Origin: JANLVJ01 sp031363945
Lineage (GTDB): Bacteria > Bacteroidota > Bacteroidia > Sphingobacteriales > Sphingobacteriaceae
Length of the DNA stretch: 64,000 nt
Reading direction: 5' to 3'
Assembly: GCA_031363945.1 (NCBI GenBank)
Contig: JANLVJ010000070.1
Location: 30,472-94,471, forward strand
The translations under genes and the position numbers were made by a program. Shown piece after piece: positions 52,548 to 60,664 of the stretch (position 1 is its first letter; each line of letters starts with the position of its first letter). The notes under the pieces were generated by a model that had not been told where the DNA came from, made no database searches, and saw only the letters and a program-made list of their open reading frames with translations.

Positions 52548-52610
52548 CATCCAGAAATACTAAATAACAATTAGACTAACGGCCTGTGTACGATTTTATT
52601 ATGAAATAGT

Positions 52611-53054
52611 TCAGGAAAAAATCCGTAATGATGTGCCCGATAATGCAGTTTTATAGGTTGCCAAATTGATTGCAGCCGGACCATTTACAACAATACCTTT
52701 TTCAGAAAATGTTGAACCGTGGGCACTACACATATATTGGCTATCATCTGACTGATAGGCTAATGTAAAACCCTGATGGGTACAGGCTTGCTGGGCTGCT
52801 ATATAATCACCTGAAGAGGTTCTGGCAATTATTAAATTATGGCTAGTTATAAAACCCCCATTGGCTTTCAATGCAGCATTAGCAGGGGCATTCAAATCAA
52901 GGGTAAAATTAAGGCCTGCTATAACTGCTGCTGTTGTTGAACCTTTGGCCTGACTTGCAGAGCAACCCACACAACAAACTAATGCAAGTGCTGCTGAACT
53001 GATACCCATGGCGGCAAAAAATTCTTTTCGATCAATATTCTTAGTTAAACTCAT
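52611..53054 (-). CDS. Rieske 2Fe-2S lipoprotein (copy 2, tandem paralogue)
   Basis: The 147-residue paralogue of the downstream gene starts MSLTKNIDRKEFFAAMGISS and has a signal ending CCVGC. The Rieske ligands are complete: Cys91-x-His93 (ACTHQGF) and Cys109-x2-His112 (MCSAHGSTF). A shared core ANAALKANGGFI shows clear duplication. It is a small single-domain Rieske protein, like electron-transfer subunits, with no oxygenase catalytic domain attached. The partner is unknown. Confidence 0.88.
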   Translation of the reverse strand: MSLTKNIDRKEFFAAMGISSAALALVCCVGCSASQAKGSTTAAVIAGLNFTLDLNAPANAALKANGGFITSHNLIIARTSSGDYIAAQQACTHQGFTLAYQSDDSQYMCSAHGSTFSEKGIVVNGPAAINLATYKTALSGTSLRIFS

Positions 53055-53173
53055 ACCACTCTAACACCGAAGCAGCATAAGTACGTGTAATAATTTAATG
53101 TATACGGCTTAGAATCTTATTTTTGGCAGGGATGCTTTACTTGTAAAGTCATAAGGCCTTTACTTAATCAAAG

Positions 53174-54310
53174 TTATAACTTATAAATATGAAACGGGGT
53201 CAGGCGATTCTGAAAAATAGTCATCTTATTTTTTGAGAAAATGGTAAAGTCTGCGGCACTTTGTTGACCCGAATATGGTACATAAAAATGATGCGTATTT
53301 GCATTGCGCCAAAACATTAGATAAGAGAGTGATTTTTTGGTTATGGCAGGTAAGAGGTCTTTGGTGAACCAGTCACTTGCCGGTATGCCTTCATACCCAA
53401 TCTCGGCAATACTTCCAAGTTTATGATGAGCCGCCGTCAGTTGCCTGAGTGTATCAAGTGATTGAACCAGATCTCTTTTGAATTTAGTGCTTTCAGAACG
53501 GCAATAGGTATCAAAGCCCAAAATATCTGCATAACTGTCACCCGGGTAGCGCTCAAGAAATTCTTTACCCGTTTTAAAATCAGAGGTCGAGTACACAATC
53601 AGCAAATTATGCAGGCCTTTCTGGTTACGCAGGTAGTCAATGGTAAAACGCCAGAGGGTCTTAAAATCAGTAGCATTACTTGTATTTTTACCCCACCAAA
53701 ACCAGGTGCCGGTGAGTTCATGAAAGGGTCGGAATAAAAGAGGTATCGCTTCTCCCTTATCCCCTTTCAGGGTAATGAGATAACTTGCAATTGCATCAAG
53801 ATATTTTTTGTAAGCCGAATGATAAGCGGCCCCGGGTAAAATTTGAGCAATCGTATGAATTGATGTATCCCAGGCAGTTTTGCCATTAACCGGGTTATTC
53901 AGGTGCCAGCAAAATGTACTGATACCTCCCCTTTCGTAGATGGCTCTTACAAATTCACGTTGCTGGATAAACGGGATACTGTTAATATCTGCATCATGCC
54001 CGAGCTCAAGACCTGACAGGTCCCAGCCGTAAACTGCCGGAAATGAGCCTGTTATAGTTTTTACATCTGATCTGCCTTGTGCATTACGCCAGCCAACACC
54101 ATATGCCAGATCATCATGATGCCCGATAAGCACTCCTGAGTCAACAAGTTTAAACATATTGCTAAAAAGTATTCTGGTTTCCTGGGTAGCCTTTCTATCA
54201 CTGGGTGCAATTAAATTACCAGCAGCTGATTGGGCAATTATAGAAAGATTAACCGAGCAAGATAAAATTGCCAGGACAATAAAGGATAATCGGTTTTTAT
54301 TAAGTTTCAT
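53174..54310 (-). CDS. GH26-family exported beta-mannanase-like glycosidase
   Basis: The start is taken at the ATG at 54310, giving a 378-residue protein with a signal peptide ending IIAQSA; the frame extends to 54355. The GH26 architecture is clear: LIGHHDDLAYGVGW near the N-terminus, the acid/base Glu in RPFHELTGTWFWWG and the nucleophile Glu in SIAEIGYEG. Family members are mostly beta-1,4-mannanases. It sits with a GH3 and broken glycan-binding genes, with no SusC/SusD pair nearby. Confidence 0.9.
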   Translation of the reverse strand: MKLNKNRLSFIVLAILSCSVNLSIIAQSAAGNLIAPSDRKATQETRILFSNMFKLVDSGVLIGHHDDLAYGVGWRNAQGRSDVKTITGSFPAVYGWDLSGLELGHDADINSIPFIQQREFVRAIYERGGISTFCWHLNNPVNGKTAWDTSIHTIAQILPGAAYHSAYKKYLDAIASYLITLKGDKGEAIPLLFRPFHELTGTWFWWGKNTSNATDFKTLWRFTIDYLRNQKGLHNLLIVYSTSDFKTGKEFLERYPGDSYADILGFDTYCRSESTKFKRDLVQSLDTLRQLTAAHHKLGSIAEIGYEGIPASDWFTKDLLPAITKKSLSYLMFWRNANTHHFYVPYSGQQSAADFTIFSKNKMTIFQNRLTPFHIYKL

Positions 54311-54483
54311 TTCAATCAGCATGAATAACCAGTAATATATTTGATGTGTCTCCATGAATGAGCTAATTTAGGGCTGTCATTCATCCATTCTTGATTTTTT
54401 ACTTCTAAGTAATACAGGCATATGGAAATACCAGGTCTTACTTCTCTTTAAGCAATAATAGCCGGCATAACAAGTATTGAAAA

Positions 54484-55094
54484 TTAAATAAAGCCTTCAT
54501 CATCAATATAAAACAGGCAGGGTGCATTTATAACAATACGGCCCCGATCTCCAGCTTTTGTAGTTGCCGGGTCACCATAAATAGAGAATCTAATTACTGT
54601 AAGGTTTGACTTGGCAATGTCAATCGTTGCTCCACTAAAGCCTATCTGAAGAGTTCTATAAGATCTGGAGAAAGTAGTTGCAATGGCATAGAGACCTCTT
54701 TTTGGTGAGCCGTATTCTAATAATCACGGGTGCTATTATAACCATCATAACCACAACCGTTATTTGGGCCCCAACCAACTGTGAGTGAATCAGCAAAAAT
54801 AACATATTTGAAACCAAATGAAGCTACCGATTTAGCCACACCACCAGGAATTTTAACATACACAAAGGCCTGTGCTATTCCAGCTGGTAATTTCACCTGA
54901 ATCTGAGTTGTGGTAGGTGTGTCGATGATCGTAGCTCTGGTAGTATCAAAATAAAAAGCTGTCAAACCGTCAAATACAGAACCCGTAATCGTATCACCGG
55001 CATTTACTGAAAGTGGAGCAAAACTTGTTATGATTGCGGGTGGCTGTTGTGCACCTAAGGTAAAGCTAACATTACGATGCATGTTAACCAGATT
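54484..55094 (-). pseudogene. Frameshifted IPT/TIG glycan-binding (SusE-type) protein remnant
   Basis: A frame from 55094 to about 54717 (VNMHRNVSFTLGAQQPPAII onwards) shows an IPT/TIG domain (SVNAGDTITGSVFDGLTAFY, then VKIPGGVAKSVASFGFKYVI). After the stop at 54717 the homologous sequence continues in another frame (EYGSPKRGLYAIATTFS, then LQIGFSGATIDIAKSNLTVI) and ends at TAA 54484. The normal N-terminus with lipobox and a first domain is missing, as is the rest of the carbohydrate-binding domain. It is a decayed surface glycan-binding gene from a polysaccharide-utilisation locus. Confidence 0.75.
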
Positions 55095-55161
55095 TTTTTT
55101 AACGTACAGGATTTAAAAGTATCAGATTTCAAATTACACATTAGTTCCTGATATCTGAATC

Positions 55162-57327
55162 CTACTTAATAACTATGTCTTTTATAGCACGAATATCACG
55201 GGAAGATGATCCTGCCAAAACTTGATACTTACCTGGCTCTACTACCCATAAATGACCCTGGACTTTATAATATGCCAGATCACTAACTGAAACAGCGAGT
55301 TGAACGGTGCTTGTCTGCCCTGGGGAAACGTCAATTTTTGTAAATGCCTTAAGTTCTTTATCAGCCCTGTCAACAGCTGAATTTTGTTTTTTCAGGTATA
55401 TCTGCACGGTCTCTTTGCCTTGCACCTTGCCGGTGTTACGAAGATTCAGTGTGATTTTAATTTTATCGGCTTTACCATAAACTGCCTTATCTGTTTTCAG
55501 GCCAGAATAGTCAAAGTTTGTGTATGACAGCCCATAGCCAAAACAATATAAAGGTTCAATTTTTTTGGTATCATACCAGCGGTACCCAACAAGAATACCT
55601 TCTTTATAGTTAGCTGTAATACTGTCACCTGGAAAAGTATGCAGGGCAAAGGCCGGGGAATCTCCGAGAGATGCAGGAAAAGTAAACGGCATTTTACCCG
55701 ATGGATTTACTTTACCAGTAATAACATCAGCCAGGGCATTACCACCTTCTGAACCATTAAACCATGACCAAAGAATGGTATGGTTTGTATGTTTGATTTT
55801 ATTTAGGTCATAGGGAGCCCCACCGATTGCTACAATGATCGTATTTGGATTAGCCTCAGTCACAGCATCAACTAAAACCTGTTCTCCAAAGGGAAGTTCC
55901 AAATTTTTACGGTCACTACCCTCGCTTTCATATTCACGGTTTGAACCAATAAATAGAATTGCCACATCAGTGGTTTTTACCAGGGCAACAGCCTGGCTTA
56001 TGAGTTGGGGGTCTGGCACACTGGATGCAGCATTTTGAGCATCTGTATTCGTAGCCTTGTAATTAGCATTATACCCTTGGGAAAACTGCAAGGAAACATT
56101 TTTTGGCAGATGTGATTTTAGTCCTGCAAGAGCTGTAACCTCATATTTAGCTTTTACTCCGGCACCAAAACCACCAAGGGCAAAAGTACGCACTGCGTTA
56201 TCTCCTATTATGGCAATACTTTTATAACTGCCTTCTTTTAACGGAAGCAGGTGATTTTCATTCTTCAGAAGTACAATTGATTCTGATGCAATATCGTAGA
56301 CAGTTTTACTATGACTGGCTGTGCTTATTGAACCTGCAGGATGATTTTTACTCATAGAGGTCTGATACATAACCCATAAAATGCGCCTGACTTTACCATT
56401 AATAGTATTCTCAGATACTTTACCAGATTTGACAGCAGCTAGAAGAGGGCTGGCAAAATACCATTGATCATATGGACCGCTAGAACCCATCTCTATTTCA
56501 AGACCGCTTTTAGCAGCGTCTACTGTAGTGTGAGTACCACCCCAGTCAGAAACCACGGCGCCTTTAAAGCCCCATTCTTTTTTCAATAACTGGTTTAGAA
56601 GGAAATTATTTTCAGAGCACCAGTATCCATTCAGCTTATTATAGGCTGCCATAAGTGTATATGCATGACCCTTCTGTACAGCAGCTTTGAAAGCAGGAAA
56701 ATAAATTTCACGCATGGTTCTCTCATCGGCTACAACATTAACAGAATATCTCTTTGTCTCCTGATTATTAAGGGCAAAATGCTTAATACATGCAGCTACA
56801 TGCTGACTTTGAATACCCAAAACAGATTGAACGGCAAGCTGTGCATTTAAATATGGATCTTCACTGTAATATTCATAGGTACGGCCACATAAAGGCATAC
56901 GGCAGATGTTAAAGGCTGGTGCAAGCATGACGATTTTTTTTCTTGCATTTGCTTCCTGCCCCATTGCAACTCCAAATTTTCTAGCCAGAGCCGGGTTCCA
57001 GGTTGCAGCTACGGCAGAACCATTTGGAAAAAAGGTGGCAGAATCTGTTGTCCACCTGGCAGATGCCCAGTCAAAACGCAATACTTCTTCACGTACTCCT
57101 AAAGGACCATCATCAAAAGTAAGTTCAGGGATACCAAGTCTTTTTATGCCGTCTGAAGAAAACAGCGCATTACCATGAAGCATGGCAATTTTTTCAGGGA
57201 GAGTCATTTTTTTAAGAATGGTATTGATTTTCTGCTCTGTGGCAACATCAGATTTTGACTGGGCTATTAGCTGGCCACCTGCCATCATAAAAATCAAGAC
57301 GGCAAAAAGCAGAAACTGGTTTTTCAT
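55162..57327 (-). CDS. GH3-family exported beta-glucosidase-like enzyme
   Basis: The 721-residue protein has a signal peptide ending QLIAQSK. The (beta/alpha)8 domain carries the nucleophile Asp261 in GAVVSDWGG and the KHFALNNQE block. It is followed by the alpha/beta sandwich (GSNREYESEGSDRKNLELP, with likely acid/base Glu) and a C-terminal fibronectin-III-like domain. It is complete, in contrast to its neighbours. GH3 members cleave beta-linked gluco-, xylo- or other oligosaccharides; the substrate is not readable. Its nearest neighbour partner is the GH26. Confidence 0.93.
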   Translation of the reverse strand: MKNQFLLFAVLIFMMAGGQLIAQSKSDVATEQKINTILKKMTLPEKIAMLHGNALFSSDGIKRLGIPELTFDDGPLGVREEVLRFDWASARWTTDSATFFPNGSAVAATWNPALARKFGVAMGQEANARKKIVMLAPAFNICRMPLCGRTYEYYSEDPYLNAQLAVQSVLGIQSQHVAACIKHFALNNQETKRYSVNVVADERTMREIYFPAFKAAVQKGHAYTLMAAYNKLNGYWCSENNFLLNQLLKKEWGFKGAVVSDWGGTHTTVDAAKSGLEIEMGSSGPYDQWYFASPLLAAVKSGKVSENTINGKVRRILWVMYQTSMSKNHPAGSISTASHSKTVYDIASESIVLLKNENHLLPLKEGSYKSIAIIGDNAVRTFALGGFGAGVKAKYEVTALAGLKSHLPKNVSLQFSQGYNANYKATNTDAQNAASSVPDPQLISQAVALVKTTDVAILFIGSNREYESEGSDRKNLELPFGEQVLVDAVTEANPNTIIVAIGGAPYDLNKIKHTNHTILWSWFNGSEGGNALADVITGKVNPSGKMPFTFPASLGDSPAFALHTFPGDSITANYKEGILVGYRWYDTKKIEPLYCFGYGLSYTNFDYSGLKTDKAVYGKADKIKITLNLRNTGKVQGKETVQIYLKKQNSAVDRADKELKAFTKIDVSPGQTSTVQLAVSVSDLAYYKVQGHLWVVEPGKYQVLAGSSSRDIRAIKDIVIK

Positions 57328-57397
57328 GGTTCTTTTTATAAAAGATAAAATAAGTTTCTCAATATATAAAAATAAGCCAGAATCAGGTTTTTTTATG

Positions 57398-57405
57398 CAA
57401 AAATA
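57398..57405 (-). promoter_or_regulatory. Candidate -7 box for the GH3 gene
   Basis: On the minus strand TATTTTTG plus C stands about 70 bases before the GH3 ATG. No good -33 TTTG is found at the expected distance, so this is weak. Confidence 0.3.
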
Positions 57406-57452
57406 GGGGTAGATATGTCACCTTGAAAATCAATTAAAGCCCCGGAACAGGG

Positions 57453-58385
57453 TTAATTTTTTTGGACAAGTTTATTTGTGCTAAACCCATAAGGCCATTT
57501 TAACCTTGACATAAGCCCTGCACTAGCAAATGCTGATTGAATTTCTGCTGCCCCTTCAGTATAATGAGCCCAACCCTCAAATTGCAGGGGAGTGATAATT
57601 GCCTGATCAAAAAGAACTGACAGCTTGATGGCATCCATTACCGTCATTGAAGAGAAATTTTGTTGTATATCCGAATTAGCGGAATTCTTAGTCTTATTAC
57701 CGGAGCTATCGGAGCTGATTGACTGGCTATCGGGAACATCGGAGTTGCTTGCCTGGCGACCGGCGCTATCAAAACTGCCTGCCTGACTACCTGTACCATC
57801 GGGGCTTTCTTTGCTACCGGCAAGAGCGGCACCAAGAAATGGTATTACCAGTCTGACATTAAACCTGCTGGCTACCTCCTTCATTCCATCAGTATAAAGT
57901 GTAGTTCCAGTAATATAAACTGCCCCGTCAGGGTCATCCTGGAGGTACAGCAAAAACCCTGTGGCAGGCCCCTTTTTAGCTTCAATAGGATGTTGTTCGC
58001 AAGGAATACCTATAAGAATCACAGTACGCCCATCTTTTGTAGCAAGCTCGACTTCCTGCCAGGCATTTAACCCAACAACATTTGAACCTAAAACTGCGGC
58101 AGCTCCTGGAGTAGTAAAAACATATTCTACGTAATTGAGATACTCTTTCCCTGTATGATCAAGATTTGCGTAATGATGCCCATTGGTGAGCAAGACAAAA
58201 TCCATTTTATCTAATTGCTGGGGAGCAATAAGCGGATTGCCTAGTTTTTTTAGTTTTAAACCTTCAGTTTCATATACTGTATTCTTCTCATCAAAAGTAG
58301 GGTCAGTGATGAACCTTAACCCCCCGATTTGAAAAAGTGCAGTGGGCCCACCTATATAACGGATATTAATTTCGTCTGCTAGCAT
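57453..58385 (-). CDS. Metallo-beta-lactamase-fold protein with degenerate metal site
   Basis: The ATG at 58385 starts MLADEINIRYIGGPTALFQI, the normal beginning of an UlaG-like MBL protein (310 residues); the frame opens further to 58562 but that part is not homologous-looking. Family members read LSHDHHxDNLDHAGR at the main metal loop; here it is LLTNGHHYANLDHTGK, so the first His and two Asp are gone. The later GDT metal loop reads GTT. The C-terminal half carries a low-complexity insertion of four 10-residue units (about residues 191-229). The frame is intact, so it may be a non-catalytic derivative or a gene in early decay. Confidence 0.75.
   Translation of the reverse strand: MLADEINIRYIGGPTALFQIGGLRFITDPTFDEKNTVYETEGLKLKKLGNPLIAPQQLDKMDFVLLTNGHHYANLDHTGKEYLNYVEYVFTTPGAAAVLGSNVVGLNAWQEVELATKDGRTVILIGIPCEQHPIEAKKGPATGFLLYLQDDPDGAVYITGTTLYTDGMKEVASRFNVRLVIPFLGAALAGSKESPDGTGSQAGSFDSAGRQASNSDVPDSQSISSDSSGNKTKNSANSDIQQNFSSMTVMDAIKLSVLFDQAIITPLQFEGWAHYTEGAAEIQSAFASAGLMSRLKWPYGFSTNKLVQKN
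57699..57815. repeat. 30-bp minisatellite inside the MBL-fold gene
   Basis: Four imperfect units begin at 57699, 57729, 57759 and 57789; the first three are 30 bases and the last 27, and ACCGG follows. Each unit adds 10 residues in frame (for example QASNSDVPDS and QSISSDSSGN). The period, a multiple of three, lets copy number vary without frameshift. Confidence 0.75.
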
Positions 58386-58587
58386 TGACAATAATAAAGA
58401 ATGTAGGTCAAGAAGAGCTATTGAATTAAAAATGCATCCATGGCAATTATTGGTTTTCCTGTTTCCAATTACATCAAATTTGGCTCCTGCAGTTTTCAAA
58501 CCATCAAACATATACCTGAAAAGACCATCATATATACACAGACTTCTTTTAAATCGGGACAACAGGCATCTGCGGTTTTTTTATTTT

Positions 58588-59160
58588 TTATTGTAAGGGT
58601 GATGAACTGTAGATATGATATTCACCAGGATTAAGTATGATTGAATACGAAGCCGAAGGTACATTTATGCGTGCACCAGTCATATAATCATAATACGTTC
58701 CTGTTGCAGGAAAGTTAATAGTTGCCGTTGAAGCGACAACATCAAAGTTGGCAGCAACCTCTACCATATTATCACTGCCGGTCAGACTAATTGATTTGAC
58801 AGAACCCGAAGAAGTGTATTGTAATACACTTGTATTAAATACTGCATTGTTAATTTTCATTTTGATAAGCTTGGCAAATGCTGAATATAAATGGCTTCTT
58901 ATAGGGTCATTCATATATTCCCAGTGTGCTGGTTTGTCACTTAAACGGCCACCATCTGCATTGATACTGACATCATAACCTCTTTCTCCAAATTGCCAGA
59001 GCATTTTTGGGCCAGGGATTGATAAAAAATAGGCAGCAGCTGCTTCCTGCCTTTTCAGCCCGGTTGCAAGATCCTTAACAGAGTATGTCCCATTTATATT
59101 CCCATAACTTTCATTCTTAAACATTTGCCTTTCTTGATCATGACTTTCCATATAGGTCAC
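58588..59160 (-). pseudogene. 5'-truncated GH13 alpha-amylase C-terminal fragment
   Basis: About 190 residues match the C-terminal part of a GH13 alpha-amylase: the region TYMESHDQERQMF with the conserved HD of the active site, GPKMLWQFGERGYD, and the C-terminal beta domain ending SYSIILNPGEYHIYSS. The frame runs back from a GTG at 59160 to a stop near 59213. The signal peptide, the first two-thirds of the barrel and the nucleophile and acid/base residues are absent. No matching sequence was recognised upstream, so the 5' part was deleted. Confidence 0.8.
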
Positions 59161-59449
59161 AATATTGATCCGGTGAAACTTTGAAATACCATGTTGAAAT
59201 ACTTTCTTTTTTTAAAAGATGTATAAAAAGAAAACTTTGGCCAAAATCGAAGCCGATATTGAAAGCGGTATCAAATGCGGGTGCTTATGATTCGATCTTT
59301 TTATTTTAACGGCAAGAGGAATGCAATCAACTGAGAAGCGCATCAAATGACTGATTTTTTATAAAGCCAATTAAAATAATGCCGGGCAGTAAGATATTTT
59401 TCTTTAAACTGCCTGTCGATAACTTAGTCAGTAACGTAGTGTATAACAA

Positions 59450-60238
59450 CTAGCTAACAGGAACGTGTTCTTCTAATAATATTTTTTCTATAGAATCCCA
59501 AAGATCAATTCTGGCCTGAAGACTTGCTTTTACAGCTTCAGTTGCTTTGTGCCACTTGTCTAAATCATTACCACAAAGAGTTTCGGTCATTTCATAAGCA
59601 AGATTAGAATGATGACCTCCGTCAACTTCAATATGGCGATCTAAATAATATTTAAATATGCCCATTTTGTCAGGCATATCCTGGGCAAGCTTCTCTACCA
59701 TACTTGTAAACATACCTGGTATCAGGTCTTCTCTGCCAAAAGTAAATACAGCAGCCATTATACAAGATTCTCCTGAATGAATGGTACGGAACGTACTTTT
59801 AACAAATGCAGAAGCGGATGCAGGAGTTTCACAAAGTAACAATGCATCATTGATAGCGACCCCAGCTTGCAAGGTACGGATGAGCGTGTCAATCGCTGAA
59901 GTGTCGCAACCAGCCTGCTTCATGCCTTCAAGATAAAGTTCAAAATGACTCAACCGATTGCCATATTCATCTACGTCGCTTTCTTCTCCTGTTACTATTT
60001 CATTAATAAGGTATCTTGTTTTTGCGTTACCAATTGGTAACCAAGGAATAGAAACACAGGTCAATGAGATTTGTAATGACTTTAAAAGACTCATAAAATC
60101 CCAAACAGCAAATACATGATGCTGCATGAATATTTTGAGCCCCGTTAAATCACTGATATGGGTATATAATGAATGATTTACAATTTTATTTCTTAAAGGT
60201 TCTATGGACTTTTTTAGTTCTTGAAGATTATCTGCCAT
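59450..60238 (-). CDS. DUF3050 (heme-oxygenase-like fold) protein
   Basis: The 262-residue protein matches DUF3050 in length and pattern: KIVNHSLYTHISDLTGLKIF with LKIFMQHHVFAVWDFMSLLK near the N-terminus, NEIVTGEESDVDEYG, and the C-terminal YLDRHIEVDGGHHSNLAYEM. The spaced His and Glu residues fit a helical heme-oxygenase-like di-metal or heme pocket, but no activity is established. It lies alone with no promoter that I can see. Confidence 0.82.
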   Translation of the reverse strand: MADNLQELKKSIEPLRNKIVNHSLYTHISDLTGLKIFMQHHVFAVWDFMSLLKSLQISLTCVSIPWLPIGNAKTRYLINEIVTGEESDVDEYGNRLSHFELYLEGMKQAGCDTSAIDTLIRTLQAGVAINDALLLCETPASASAFVKSTFRTIHSGESCIMAAVFTFGREDLIPGMFTSMVEKLAQDMPDKMGIFKYYLDRHIEVDGGHHSNLAYEMTETLCGNDLDKWHKATEAVKASLQARIDLWDSIEKILLEEHVPVS

Positions 60239-60664
60239 TCTAATTAATTATAGCGTAATTTAAAAATGTTCTTTGAGAGAGGTAAGAGATCAATTAAACT
60301 AGTTGATTATCATATAAATTGTTTTATCAAGAGAATTAAGGTCTAGTAATTGGCTTTATAACAGTTAACGTAAATCAAGAATTCAGAATTCCATTTAAAT
60401 TGGTAACATACCGTTAAAGAGCAGATCGTTTATTTTTTAGCCCCTCACTCGTTCCCTTGAACTAAAATAATAACCTGCCTGCCCTGTTACTTGTTTGGAT
60501 ACAGTAAAATAAGTGGAGTACAATAAATCTATCTGTTAATGAGTAATTAACACGGATCAAATACTGATGTCTAAATTTTTATTGAAGAAAATTCTGGGCT
60601 TAGGTCAATTCTTTAAATGAAATAAAAATGTCCCGATAAAATTTTTTTTCTTCTGGTTCACTAT
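60239..60664. other. 426-base region without a recognised gene
   Basis: The region between the DUF3050 start and the GT39 pseudogene end is AT-rich. I found no tRNA, clear promoter or terminator. The only coding signal is a 17-residue plus-strand frame at 60567-60620 (MSKFLLKKILGLGQFFK), too short to judge. Confidence 0.5.

Noticed and set aside
53117..53127. Plus-strand TATTTTTGG resembling a -7 promoter box
   Set aside because: No plus-strand gene follows and there is no -33 partner.
54717..55082. A 121-residue intact small gene
   Set aside because: The homologous IPT/TIG sequence continues in another frame past its stop, so it is part of a pseudogene.
58386..58562. N-terminal extension of the MBL-fold protein
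   Set aside because: The family start is at MLADEINIRYIGG; the upstream stretch has no signal or domain and looks incidental.
59219..59290. Plus-strand fragment MYKKKTLAKIEADIESG, like the start of a DUF6584-type protein
   Set aside because: Only about 17 residues resemble anything and stops follow; too little to call a gene or remnant.
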